Below the pieces are notes generated by a model. That model did no database searches, was not told where the DNA came from, and saw only the letters and a program-made list of their open reading frames with translations. A stretch of 38,976 nt of DNA from Bacteroidales bacterium (GTDB taxonomy: Bacteria; Bacteroidota; Bacteroidia; Bacteroidales; UBA7960): NCBI GenBank assembly GCA_003550725.1, contig PUKZ01000012.1:1-38976 (forward strand), in the 5' to 3' direction. The translations under genes were made by a program, and so were the position numbers. Below are positions 25,346 through 34,600 of the stretch, in pieces. Positions within the stretch are counted from its first letter, which is position 1; the number at the start of each line of letters is the position of its first letter.

Positions 25346-25843
25346 ATGAGAATATTTTTGATAGGTTTTATGGGGTGTGGCAAAACATATATTGGTAAGC
25401 AACTAGCCAAAATACTGGATTTTAATTTTTTTGATATTGATGATGAGGTTGAAGCAATTTCAGGTAAAAGTATAACTACTATTTTCAGAGAAGAAGGAGA
25501 GTCTGTCTTTAGAGATTATGAAACCAGGGCATTACTGAGCCTTTCAAAAAAACCCAATGCTGTAATTGCAACTGGTGGTGGTACACCCTGCTTTTTGGAT
25601 AATATGAAAATAATTAAAGAATCAGGCATATCTGTGTATCTTAAAATCAGCCCCAAACGTTTAGCACAAAGACTGGAAAAAAATCAAGAATCAAGGCCAT
25701 TAATTCAATCAAATAACAACTCCCAGCTAATACAAAAAATAACAGGCATTTTAAAAAATCGAGAAAAATATTACATGAAGGCAGACTATATTATAAATGA
25801 AAAAAATGGTAATGCAAATTATATCAAAGACATGCTGTTTTGA
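25346..25843 (+). CDS. aroK: Shikimate kinase
   Basis: 165 residues, normal length. It phosphorylates shikimate to shikimate 3-phosphate, the fifth step of the shikimate pathway towards aromatic amino acids. Walker A is GFMGCGKT (7-14, Lys13). The shikimate site is formed by DIDDEVEAISGKSITTIF (30-47), FRDYE (55-59) and the GGG of ATGGGTP (75-81). The lid arginine is Arg117 in ESRPLI. No other shikimate-pathway gene is nearby, so it is a solitary locus. The start is the first ATG in frame; no Shine-Dalgarno is visible, as usual in this genome. Confidence 0.95.
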   Translation: MRIFLIGFMGCGKTYIGKQLAKILDFNFFDIDDEVEAISGKSITTIFREEGESVFRDYETRALLSLSKKPNAVIATGGGTPCFLDNMKIIKESGISVYLKISPKRLAQRLEKNQESRPLIQSNNNSQLIQKITGILKNREKYYMKADYIINEKNGNANYIKDMLF

Positions 25844-26092
25844 AAATTTATTATTTTTTTCTCAAACTAATTATTTTAATGTTTTAAGAAGGTTTTAGTT
25901 TTTTTTATTGTTGTTAATAAGTTAGTCAGAGTTATTTATAACGCCAATTAATATTTAGCTTCCGGCAACATATTTTTTTTGGTGATCCTGGCAATTTTTT
26001 TGAACTAGTCTGAAAATACAATTAACAAGATTGCTATATTCGCATTAATTATTACTTGAAGCATCATTTTACTAAGTAAAACATATCCTCAT

Positions 26093-26920
26093 ATGAAAAA
26101 AGCAGCAATTACTATTTTACTGGTATTTTTGGTCATTGAAGCCATATCACAAGTTCGTCCTGCCAGGCGCCGGCACTATCGTGCTTTTAAGGAAAGTACC
26201 ATGATGGTTGTTTTGGACAGCAATCCTTTTACAGCTTATAATGATCGTATAAAAGAGGAAATGGATAGATTTTGGACGGTAACTGACTACGAATTTATTT
26301 CTTTTGATGAATTTGAAGAAATTCGTACCAGTGACGAATACTCATTTCTGGTTTTTGCAGAAATTAAGCAACGTAACATTCCGTATGTTTTTAGTTTTAT
26401 GAATTTTGTACTTGGAGATAGTAATCGTGATTTTAATCGCATGCCTGATTTAGGTTCGGTTCCACTTGCATACAGGGATGTTGATGAAGAAAATTATTTA
26501 TATAAGATGGGCGCTTTCATTCAATTTATGCATAACTATGCAAAAGATTTGGGCGACCCTTCTCATATGCGTCTTAGAAGATTTATTAATGTCAGGGATG
26601 ACAGGATTCAGGATATGGAGCTTTGGTTGCTTGAAGAAGAGCTTGCTCCGGAGATTAGAACAGTTGAAAAAATCCAACAATATTATCCTTATTCAGTAAA
26701 AATTGTAAATAAAGATGATATTCAAAAAGCTATAAGCCAGCAGCGCGAAGATGTAGCCTTTCTTCATAAAATCGGGCCGGAAGACACAGTTAATGAAGGC
26801 ATGTGCTGGAAGTTCATTGTTACTACAGATGGAACAGTATTATATTCCAATGATCATGATACAGACGTCCATACTCCTGATGCATTGCTAATAGAAGACC
26901 TTAAGAGGATGGCAAGATAA
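26093..26920 (+). CDS. Exported protein of unknown function
   Basis: 275 residues. A signal peptide (1-20, ITILLVFLVIEAISQ) precedes a basic stretch (RPARRRHYRAFKES). The mature part is mixed helix/strand and rich in acidic and aromatic residues, with MDRFWTVTDYEFISFDEFEEI and EIKQRNIPYVFSFMNFVLG. The C-terminal segment is WKFIVTTDGTVLYSNDHD. No catalytic motif or membrane segment is apparent in the mature protein, so it is most likely periplasmic. I do not recognise the family. The gene is convergent with yqgE (4 bases between the stops). The preceding 249 bases (25844-26092) hold TATATTCG (26035-26042), a seven-of-eight -7 box without a -33 element. Confidence 0.8.
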   Translation: MKKAAITILLVFLVIEAISQVRPARRRHYRAFKESTMMVVLDSNPFTAYNDRIKEEMDRFWTVTDYEFISFDEFEEIRTSDEYSFLVFAEIKQRNIPYVFSFMNFVLGDSNRDFNRMPDLGSVPLAYRDVDEENYLYKMGAFIQFMHNYAKDLGDPSHMRLRRFINVRDDRIQDMELWLLEEELAPEIRTVEKIQQYYPYSVKIVNKDDIQKAISQQREDVAFLHKIGPEDTVNEGMCWKFIVTTDGTVLYSNDHDTDVHTPDALLIEDLKRMAR

Positions 26921-26924
26921 AGTT

Positions 26925-27491
26925 TTAATTTAAAATAGGGTCAGTAGGGAAATTTGCCCATATAGCATAATCATTACCCAGTTTTTTCAACATATTACTC
27001 CAAAGCTGCTCAGGTTTTGAAGCCATGATTATGTCAAGAGAACTTTCAGTAACTATCCAGGATTCTTCCTTAAGCTCTTCTTTTAATTGGTTTGGTTGCC
27101 ACCCCGAATATCCAATGAAAAAACGTACCTGATCCTGCGATATGAGATTAAGCTCTATAAGTTCTACAAGTTTTTGTATCTCACCACCCCAGTAAAGACC
27201 ATCCATTATCTTCATAGACCCCGGAACTTTATCGCCAAGTGTATGAAGATAGAATAACCTGTCAGGATGTACCGGCCCACCAAGATATAAGGGATAGTCA
27301 ATATTGGGGAATTCTTTGCCTACATCCTTAAGCTTAAGATCAACAGGTTTGTTAACTATAATGCCCATAGAACCCTTCTCGTCAGAATGCTCTGCAAGCA
27401 AAACCACACTACGGCTAAAATAAAAATCACGTAGTGAAGGCTCACTTATCAATACTCGCCCCGGCATTGGTGTTAAATTACTTTTTGTCAT
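26925..27491 (-). CDS. yqgE: YqgE/AlgH family protein
   Basis: 188 residues, the usual length of the family (DUF179). The N terminus PGRVLISEPSLRDFYFSRSVVLLAEHSDEKGSMGIIVNKP is highly characteristic. It is followed by YLGGPVHPDRLFYLHTLG and FFIGYSGWQPNQLKEEL. It is a cytosolic protein of unknown biochemical function; in some species it is linked to the regulation of alginate or to the RNase-like protein YqgF. No yqgF is next to it here. It has its own unit on the minus strand, with no gene within 190 bases upstream. Confidence 0.92.
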   Translation of the reverse strand: MTKSNLTPMPGRVLISEPSLRDFYFSRSVVLLAEHSDEKGSMGIIVNKPVDLKLKDVGKEFPNIDYPLYLGGPVHPDRLFYLHTLGDKVPGSMKIMDGLYWGGEIQKLVELIELNLISQDQVRFFIGYSGWQPNQLKEELKEESWIVTESSLDIIMASKPEQLWSNMLKKLGNDYAIWANFPTDPILN

Positions 27492-27684
27492 ATTTAAAAT
27501 ATTTTTTCCTTCTCAATTATAACTATGATTTAATAATTTAAATAAATAAAAATGAATTATTAAATCTACTACTATAAACAACATAAATCATACCAATGTT
27601 TAGATGTAAAATTAAAACATACCTTAAATAATCGAATGTATAATAAAGATTTTTTGCCAACAGACTTATAAGGCAAGAAAGGAA

Positions 27685-28632
27685 TTAATTAAACAACCTT
27701 CTGAAAATGCTTCCGCGTAATTGTATTTTTTGACCTGGCTCGACTTCTTCGCCGGGTTCAATATCATTTCTTCTGTATAATTGCTGCATACGAACACCAT
27801 ATTTTTGTGAAATATCATAAATGGTTTCACCATCTTCAACAATATGATGTGATTGTTCACCACGGCGTCTTTTGGGTTGTAAATAAACAATATCACCCTT
27901 TTCAAAAACTATATTATCTTCCAGTTCATTGTATCTGTATATTTGCCAGGCCCACATATCCATTTCTTCTGCTATTGATTCGGGTGTGTCTCCATCCCGG
28001 GCATAAATATATTTTATCCTGTTATTAAGATTCACTTCTCTGTCTTTGCCATCATCAACCCTGCTAAACCCGGCATCATGAGGCCTGGAAGGCCTGCCTG
28101 CCAGCTTGTCACCCTCAATAACTTTCCGGTCATACTTATAAAGACGGTGCTCTTCTATAATTCTTATCAATAAACGTGGATATTGAGGATTGGTAGCATA
28201 ACCCGCCTGACTTAACCCTTTAGCCCATCCTTTATAATCCAATGGGTCCAGGTCAAATAAAAAAAAGTATCGCTCCCGTGTACTCAAAAACTTACTATGA
28301 TCTTCGTATGAATGTATTGGATCAATATAGCTTCTAAAACATTCGTCCTCTTTATCATCATCTTTGTAATAAGTCGCATATTGCCAACCATGACACTTAA
28401 TACCAAAATGATTGTTTGCATACCTGGCTAAATCGCTGGTCCCAAAACCGGATTCAAGTATCCCTTGTGCAAGCTTTATTGAAGCAGGTATTCCATATTC
28501 TTGCATGTGTTCTTTGGCAATATGCTTATATTGTTTGATATAATCCGAAACTGTTTCGGTTTGTTGCGATAACCCCGTATAACATATTAAATTGAAACAA
28601 ATAATAAAATAAAAATATTTTTTTTTCGCCAT
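27685..28632 (-). CDS. Exported glucosaminidase with two LysM domains
   Basis: 315 residues. A signal peptide (1-22, IICFNLICYTGLSQ) precedes a GH73-type N-acetylglucosaminidase domain (~25-170). Its catalytic Glu60 lies in KLAQGILESGFGTSDLA, followed by NNHFGIKCHGW and WAKGLSQAGYATNPQY. Two C-terminal LysM peptidoglycan-binding repeats follow: ~205-255 (ARDGDTPESIAEEM...YNELE) and ~262-307 (VEDGETIYDISQKYGV...RRNDIEPG). It would cut peptidoglycan glycan strands in the periplasm, for remodelling or division. It is monocistronic on the minus strand. A run of nine A residues right after the second codon could be prone to slippage. Confidence 0.9.
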   Translation of the reverse strand: MAKKKYFYFIICFNLICYTGLSQQTETVSDYIKQYKHIAKEHMQEYGIPASIKLAQGILESGFGTSDLARYANNHFGIKCHGWQYATYYKDDDKEDECFRSYIDPIHSYEDHSKFLSTRERYFFLFDLDPLDYKGWAKGLSQAGYATNPQYPRLLIRIIEEHRLYKYDRKVIEGDKLAGRPSRPHDAGFSRVDDGKDREVNLNNRIKYIYARDGDTPESIAEEMDMWAWQIYRYNELEDNIVFEKGDIVYLQPKRRRGEQSHHIVEDGETIYDISQKYGVRMQQLYRRNDIEPGEEVEPGQKIQLRGSIFRRLFN

Positions 28633-28791
28633 ATCATAATATTATTTAAAAGCTATTTCTTTATCACAACAATAAAAATAAAGTAAAATAACAATAATAA
28701 AAAAAACCTTCTTCTAATTCTTCTAATTATTTGATAATATGACATACACAAAATCAAAAAAATGCAATAATACCATTTTTTAATAATTTAT

Positions 28792-28799
28792 TAATTTTG
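28792..28799 (+). promoter_or_regulatory. Candidate -7 promoter box upstream of rsmG
   Basis: TAATTTTG matches TAnnTTTG. The expected -33 position has no TTTG. A transcript from here would begin near 28805 and meet the hairpin at 28818 almost at once. Confidence 0.4.
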
Positions 28800-28817
28800 T
28801 CTTACGAATAAACTTTT

Positions 28818-28853
28818 GGAGAGCTACAATTTAAATAGCTATCCATTTTTTTT
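28818..28853 (+). terminator. Intrinsic terminator or attenuator in the rsmG leader
   Basis: GGAGAGCTA (28818-28826) pairs with TAGCTATCC (28836-28844) with one mismatch and a 9-base loop. Eight T residues (28846-28853) follow. It lies ~110 bases before the rsmG start and just after the -7 box at 28792-28799, as expected for premature termination. No + strand gene ends close upstream that it would serve. Confidence 0.55.
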
Positions 28854-28964
28854 ATTAAAAGTTGCTAATATATATTTTTTTTGTATTATTATTTATACTT
28901 TAGTGCCTTGTTTTTTAACAAACTTTTTATATGATAAAAAATCATAACCAATAATTCAACCTTG

Positions 28965-29585
28965 ATGGATTTAATTAAAAAATATTTTCCATGGCTCAGC
29001 ACCGAAAAATTTGACCAATTATCAAAACTATATTCATTATACGATAAATGGAACAAAGAAATAAACGTTATTTCCAGAAAAGATTTTGAAAATTTTTATA
29101 CTCATCACGTATTGCATTCTCTTACACCTACTTTTATTATTAAATTCAAAAAAAATACCAGCATATTAGATGTTGGCACAGGGGGTGGATTCCCGGGGAT
29201 ACCCCTGGCGATATGCTTCCCCGAAAGCAATTTCCTTTTGGTTGACTCGGTTGGAAAAAAAGCTAAAGTAGTAAATCAAGTTGCAAGTTCATTAAACATA
29301 AAAAATGTTAAAGTGGATAACAACCGTGCAGAAAAAATTGAGGGAGAATTTGATTATATTGTTTCGAGAGCTGTCACAAAACTACCTGTATTTATGAGTT
29401 GGGTTGGTGGAAAAATCAAACCAAAAGGATTTAATTCCATACCTAATGGTATTATTTACCTCAAAGGTGGTGATTTTTCTGAAGAGCTCTCAAAGTTAAA
29501 CTATAATTACAATACATACAATATTTCTGACTATATAAGCGAACCTTTTTTTGAAACAAAAAAAATAGTACATATATACAGGTAA
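28965..29585 (+). CDS. rsmG: 16S rRNA (guanine-527-N7)-methyltransferase
   Basis: 206 residues from the ATG at 28965. The TTG one codon earlier is also in frame, but ATG gives the usual MDLI-type start. RsmG (GidB) methylates G527 of 16S rRNA with SAM. Motifs are LYSLYDKWNKEINVISRKDFENFYTHHVLHSL, the SAM loop SILDVGTGGGFPGIPLAICFPES (~residue 64-86) and VDSVGKKAKVV, followed by RAEKIEGEFDYIVSRAVTKLP (~residue 120-140). Length and order agree with the family. It is transcribed alone; the upstream hairpin may attenuate it. Confidence 0.93.
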   Translation: MDLIKKYFPWLSTEKFDQLSKLYSLYDKWNKEINVISRKDFENFYTHHVLHSLTPTFIIKFKKNTSILDVGTGGGFPGIPLAICFPESNFLLVDSVGKKAKVVNQVASSLNIKNVKVDNNRAEKIEGEFDYIVSRAVTKLPVFMSWVGGKIKPKGFNSIPNGIIYLKGGDFSEELSKLNYNYNTYNISDYISEPFFETKKIVHIYR

Positions 29586-29736
29586 TAATTAAAAAGTTGA
29601 ATATCTGATTTTAACAAACGATATAATTTATAACGAAAACTTCATCATCATAGAGTAGATAAAAAAGTGATAAAAATGATCTAAGACGAAATAACATGAA
29701 TAACACTTAAAAATATAATTACTATATGATAAGGGT

Positions 29737-29774
29737 TTGCCTCACATAAAAAAATAAACACCTGTAGGAGGCAA
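29737..29774 (+). promoter_or_regulatory. Hairpin that could mask a Shine-Dalgarno sequence
   Basis: TTGCCTC (29737-29743) is perfectly complementary to GAGGCAA (29768-29774), with a 24-base loop. The right arm overlaps the strong Shine-Dalgarno AGGAGG at 29766-29771. The stem would therefore hide the ribosome binding site of the short ORF at 29778. Confidence 0.4.
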
Positions 29775-29777
29775 CAA

Positions 29778-29849
29778 ATGCCACTATCTTTTAATTTTAA
29801 AACAGAACTATCAAATAACTGGCGACTTAAATTGAAAATATTCGTATAA
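29778..29849 (+). CDS. Possible 23-residue leader peptide or small protein upstream of pepD
   Basis: An ATG lies six bases after a perfect Shine-Dalgarno AGGAGG (29766-29771). The frame runs 23 sense codons to a TAA at 29847. The product begins MPLSFNFKTEL and ends in a basic/hydrophobic RLKLKIFV. The stop is 31 bases before the pepD ATG. A canonical Shine-Dalgarno is rare in this phylum and I saw none before the other genes of this window, so its fit to an ATG is striking. Chance is still possible, as no homologue is known to me. Confidence 0.35.
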   Translation: MPLSFNFKTELSNNWRLKLKIFV

Positions 29850-29880
29850 AAAACATTAACAATTAAACAAATTAACAACT

Positions 29881-31341
29881 ATGAGTAAAGAAATAAGTAA
29901 ATTAGAACCTACCACATTATGGAGCATCTTTGAGCAGATTTGTAAAATCCCTCATCCTTCCAAGAAAGAATCACAGATTATTGATTTTGTTATGAATTTT
30001 GCGGAAAAGCATGGTTTGAAGGCAAAAAAAGATGAGGTGGGCAATGTTTTGATCCAAAAACCTGCTACACCCGGTATGGAAAATAAACAAACAGTAGTTT
30101 TGCAGGGTCATCTTGATATGGTTCCGCAGAAAAACAATGAAACCCGGCATGATTTTGATAAAGACCCCATTGAAGCTTATGTTGACGGCGAATGGGTTAA
30201 AGCCAAAGGAACAACCCTGGGGGCTGATAACGGTATTGGCGTGGCGGCATCAATGGCAATACTTGTTGATGATAGCTTAAAACACGGGCCTGTCGAATGT
30301 CTATTTACTGTAGATGAAGAATCAGGCATGACAGGGGCTTTTGCTATTAAACCCGGATTTGTAAATGGCGATATTTTACTAAACCTTGACTCGGAAGACG
30401 AAGGTGAACTTTATATCGGCTGTGCAGGAGGTATTGATACTAATGCGTTTTTCGGTTACAAAGAAGAGAAGCTCCCCAACGGATACAAATCTTTCAAGCT
30501 CAAAGTTAAAGGCTTGAAAGGGGGACACTCGGGCCTTGATATTAATTTGGGGCGTGGTAACGCAATAAAAATACTAAATCGCCTGTTATGGACCGGTATA
30601 AAACATTACCAGTTAAAGATAAACTCTATAGAAGGGGGAAGCCTTCGCAATGCCATACCAAGAGAAGCTGAAGCTATAATAGCTCTGCCGGCAGAAAACG
30701 AAAAAAAATTTTCGGAAAAGGTGAATGAAATTAATGAAGATATAAAAAATGAACTACAAACTATTGATGACAATGTTAACATAAGTATTGCTGCTCATGA
30801 CAATATTTCAACAATAATAGATGAACATACCGCTCACAACCTTGTAAAATCAGTTTATGGGTGCCCCAATGGAGCAATACGAATGGTACCCGGAATGGAA
30901 AGCGTTGTAGAAACATCAACAAATCTTGCTGTTGTAAAATCTGAAAATGGCAAAATAGAAATTGCTACACTTCAAAGAAGTTCAGTAAACTCAGCTAAAG
31001 AAGACCTTTGCAATATGGTAAGAGCCGTTTTTGAACTAGCAGGTGCCGAAGTAGGGCATACAGGTGAATACCCCGGCTGGAAACCTAATATAAACAGTGC
31101 AATATTAAAAACCATGAAAAAGGTATATAATAAAAAATTTGGCAAAACTCCGGAGGTTAAAGTTATTCACGCAGGCCTGGAATGCGGGTTATTAGGTAAT
31201 GTATACCCAAATCTTGATATGATATCCTTTGGCCCAACAATCAGAAACCCACATTCACCTGATGAAATGGTTAATATAGATAGTGTAAAAAGATTCTGGA
31301 AATACCTGGTTGAAACACTCGAAAACATACCGGAAAAATAA
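29881..31341 (+). CDS. pepD: Aminoacyl-histidine dipeptidase (PepD, family M20C)
   Basis: 486 residues, the full length of PepD. It is a cytosolic zinc dipeptidase that cleaves Xaa-His (carnosine-type) and other dipeptides. Metal and catalytic segments are LQGHLDMVPQ (His77 metal ligand), GADNGIGVA (Asp116 bridging), VDEESGMTGAF (Glu146 base, Glu147 ligand) and LNLDSEDEGELYIGCAGG (Asp170). A C-terminal HAGLECGLLG and the closing HSPDEMVNIDSVKRFW also fit. The start ATG is supported by the family N terminus (LEPTTLWSIFEQICKIPHPSKKE). It is followed by a strong terminator at 31410 and preceded by the SD-led short ORF. Confidence 0.95.
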   Translation: MSKEISKLEPTTLWSIFEQICKIPHPSKKESQIIDFVMNFAEKHGLKAKKDEVGNVLIQKPATPGMENKQTVVLQGHLDMVPQKNNETRHDFDKDPIEAYVDGEWVKAKGTTLGADNGIGVAASMAILVDDSLKHGPVECLFTVDEESGMTGAFAIKPGFVNGDILLNLDSEDEGELYIGCAGGIDTNAFFGYKEEKLPNGYKSFKLKVKGLKGGHSGLDINLGRGNAIKILNRLLWTGIKHYQLKINSIEGGSLRNAIPREAEAIIALPAENEKKFSEKVNEINEDIKNELQTIDDNVNISIAAHDNISTIIDEHTAHNLVKSVYGCPNGAIRMVPGMESVVETSTNLAVVKSENGKIEIATLQRSSVNSAKEDLCNMVRAVFELAGAEVGHTGEYPGWKPNINSAILKTMKKVYNKKFGKTPEVKVIHAGLECGLLGNVYPNLDMISFGPTIRNPHSPDEMVNIDSVKRFWKYLVETLENIPEK

Positions 31342-31409
31342 AACATTAAAAAAATATACTTAACTATTTATTCTAAATTTCATTATAGAATTTTAAGCAT
31401 ATTTAAAAT

Positions 31410-31453
31410 AAAAGCTTCGAAACTAACGCATAGTTAATTTCGAAGCTTTTTTT
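31410..31453 (+). terminator. Strong rho-independent terminator of pepD
   Basis: AAAAGCTTCGAAA (31410-31422) and TTTCGAAGCTTTT (31438-31450) form a perfect 13-bp stem, followed by a T-rich run. It is the clearest terminator in the window and ends the pepD transcript. Confidence 0.85.
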
Positions 31454-31522
31454 GGTGTTATATGCAATCTGTATTCAACTCACAACAGCCTCTATTACAT
31501 AATTATATTCTAAATGTCATGT

Positions 31523-31559
31523 TTTTTTAATGCTAACATGCATAATTCGCATTAAAAAA
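31523..31559. promoter_or_regulatory. 11-bp inverted repeat just upstream of a promoter
   Basis: TTTTTTAATGC (31523-31533) and GCATTAAAAAA (31549-31559) are perfect reverse complements with a 15-base spacer. It ends 23 bases before the -33 box at 31583. That is an activator-like position; a bidirectional terminator-like hairpin is an alternative. Confidence 0.4.
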
Positions 31560-31582
31560 GTAACAATACATTTCCTTAAATT

Positions 31583-31612
31583 TTTGTTTTAACATATCAG
31601 TTGGTATTTTTG
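31583..31612 (+). promoter_or_regulatory. Consensus Bacteroidota promoter for the large outer-membrane protein
   Basis: TTTG (31583-31586), 18 bases, then TATTTTTG (31605-31612). Both boxes match the TTTG/TAnnTTTG consensus exactly, the best match I found in the window. Transcription would start near 31619, about 40 bases before the TTG start. Confidence 0.65.
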
Positions 31613-31657
31613 CAAACAATAAATAAGATCTAAATCTTTCAACCTAAAATTAAAATA

Positions 31658-34600
31658 TTGAAAACAAGGTTGATCATAATTATATTTTTTTTTCTTTCCT
31701 TTACTTTATCTCTATCTGCACAGATATCAGATCAGTCCAGGGAATTTTCATTAAAAGGCCATAAAACATCCATTACACTTGATACTTTGAGCATTATTCC
31801 CGAATCATTTGAAATATATGGTCCGGACAGTCTTGAGCTAAACGAGGCTTTTTACAATCTGGATGCTGTTAATGCCAGGCTTGAGTTACTGATACCCGAA
31901 TACTGGCATGAAGACACTATATGGGGGTATTACAGGGTCTTTCCATACCATTTGGGCAAGCCTGTATTTTTAAAAGATACTTCATTGATTTATCGGCCCG
32001 GCCCGGGTGAAGAGGAAATTCATCATACTATACCTACGAAAGGCAAAGATGATCACATAATAGACCTGGAAGGTATCAGCAGCTCAGGTAGCATAACGCG
32101 TGGCATCTCTGTTGGTAACAAGCAGGATATGGTGCTTAACTCTTCAATGAATCTGCAATTAGCCGGAATGCTATCAGAAAAACTTTCTATTAAAGCTGTT
32201 ATCTCCGACCAGCATATACCTTTCCAGCCTGAAGGTACTACACAACATTTACAAGATTTTGATAAGGTTTATATTCAAATTGCCAGTGAACAATCGGAAC
32301 TTACGGCAGGTGATTTTGAACTCACAAACCCGGAGGGGTATTTTATGAACTTTAATAAAAAGGCACAAGGTGCAAAATTTTCCTACAATTTCGAAGGTGA
32401 TGAAGACCAAATCATCGGAAATGGCAGTATGAAAGTAACCGGTTCCGGCGCAATATCAAGAGGTAAACATGCCCGTAACGAATTTAAAGGCACGGAAGGC
32501 AATCAAGGCCCATACAAGTTAACAGGAAATCACAATGAGCCTTTTATTATGGTTATTGCAGGCAGTGAAAGGGTTTATATTGATGGCAAACTCATGACCA
32601 GGGGAAGAGACCATGATTACACAATAAATTACAATATGGCTGAATTGATTTTTACACCAAAAAGGCCTATAAGCAAAGACAGCCGTATATCAATAGAATT
32701 TGAATATGCCGACAGAAACTACGCCAGGTCAATGTTTTTTTTTGGTGCCGAATATGAAAGGAATGACCTGCAAGTTAATATGAACTTTTTTTCCGAACAA
32801 GACCATAAAAATCAACCCCTCTATTTGGATTTGACAGATGAAAGACGTGCCATGCTTTCAGAAATAGGCGACAGCCTGCATTTAGCATATGACTGGAATG
32901 TTGATTCCACAGGGTTTAAACATGATCAGGTAATGTATATGATTACAGATTCACTGGGCTATGATTCTGTATTTGTACATTCTATAGACCCTGAGAAAGC
33001 CGTTTATAGTGTCGGGTTCTCTTTTGTAGGTGAAAATAAAGGTAACTACAGGCAGAAAAGCAGCAATATGAATGGCAGAGTTTACAAATGGGTTGAACCA
33101 CAAAATGGCATCCCGCAAGGAAATTACCAGCCTGTAATAAAAATACCAGCACCACGACGCGATCAAATGTTAACCCTGGAAACCATATACAAGTTTTCAG
33201 AAAATACCGTTGCCGGGGTTGAATGGGCTATGACAAACAACGACATTAATCTCTTTTCCGACCTGCACAGCGAAAATAATATAGGGCACGGTATTAAAAC
33301 TTTCTTTGACTATAAACACCAATTACAAAACTTAGACGATGGGCAATGGGAAATGCAGATAAGCCTGGATAATGAATTGGTGCAGGAAAGCTTTGTGCCC
33401 ATTGAAAGATATCGCAGCATTGAGTTCCAAAGAGACTGGAACCTTACAGGGTTTAAATCTCAGGACTCAGAAAATATTTCCGAACTCTCTTTAGGAATTA
33501 TACATCCTACTCGTGGACAATTTCAATATAAAGCCAGCTCATTTATATCGGGAGATAAATTTACCGGGATAAAAAACAGCATTAACAGCCGACTACAAAG
33601 AGGCAAAACCCGCTTCCTTTACAATGGAAGCTATTTGAACACTTCGGGTTTTTTAAAATCAGGCTTCTATCGTCACCGTGCAGAAGTAAACCGCAGATTG
33701 GGCAATTTTACCGCAGGAATTGAAAGCAGCATTGAAGATAATCAAATGTTTGACGACAACAAAAATTTGAAAAGCTCTAGTTTTTCATTTGATCAATGGA
33801 AATTTTTTGTTCATAATCCGGATACAATAAAGCATCATTATGAAGCTTATTATAAGATTCGTAATGACAGACTGCCGGTTGATGAAAAATTTGAACAAGC
33901 ATACAGGGCTGATGATTATGGCCTTAACTACCAATTCAGACCAGGTGCCGATCATAATGTAAAACTCAATATAACTTACAGAAACTTAAAAGTAAACAGT
34001 GGAAATTTAGATAATAAAAAGGATGAAGAAGTTATTATGGGCAGGATTGACAATAACAGCCGCTTCATGAATGGTTTCATATCAACCAATAGCTTTTATG
34101 AAATATCTACAGGTATGGAACGTAAACGCGAATACATGTATGTTGAAGTACCGCCCGGCCAGGGAATCTACGTGTGGAATGATTATAATGAAAATGGTAT
34201 ACAGGAGCTGGATGAATTTGAAATTGGCCAGTTTCCTGAAGAAGCTAACTTTATCAGGGTTTTTCTGCCAATAGACGAGTTTATTCGTAAATACTCTTCA
34301 GCCTTCAACAATACGCTTAACCTCGATCCTTCAAATCTTTGGGAAGAACCCGAAGGCTTTAGAAAATTTATATCTCGCTTCAATAATAGATTTAATATAA
34401 GAATTGACCAAAAAACAACAGACTCAAATTACCCTGAAAATATCAATCCTTTTAACATTAATATTAAAGATACCGCATTAATATCTTTAAACAGCCTGAT
34501 TAGAAATTCATTGTATTTTAACAGGACTCACCCCCGCTATGGTGTTGAATGGATAATCCAGGATAACCAAAACAAGGTTCTTCTGAGCAATGGCTTTGAG

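Larger units (their letters stand above)
28633..28964. other. 332-bp divergent intergenic region upstream of rsmG
   Basis: It contains a -7 box (28792-28799), a terminator-like hairpin (28818-28853) and otherwise A/T-rich sequence. No ORF with a recognisable start signal was found. Confidence 0.5.
31342..31657. other. 316-bp intergenic region pepD to outer-membrane protein
   Basis: It contains the pepD terminator (31410-31453), an 11-bp inverted repeat (31523-31559) and a strong promoter candidate (31583-31612). No gene was found in the remainder. Confidence 0.6.

Noticed and set aside
26093-26920. Identification of the unknown exported protein as the gliding/T9SS protein GldN/PorN
   Set aside because: Size and signal peptide are similar, but the sequence motifs I know from GldN/PorN are not present.
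27648-27676. TTGCC/GGCAA dyad as terminator of the glucosaminidase gene
   Set aside because: Only 5 bp, and no T-run follows it on the minus strand.
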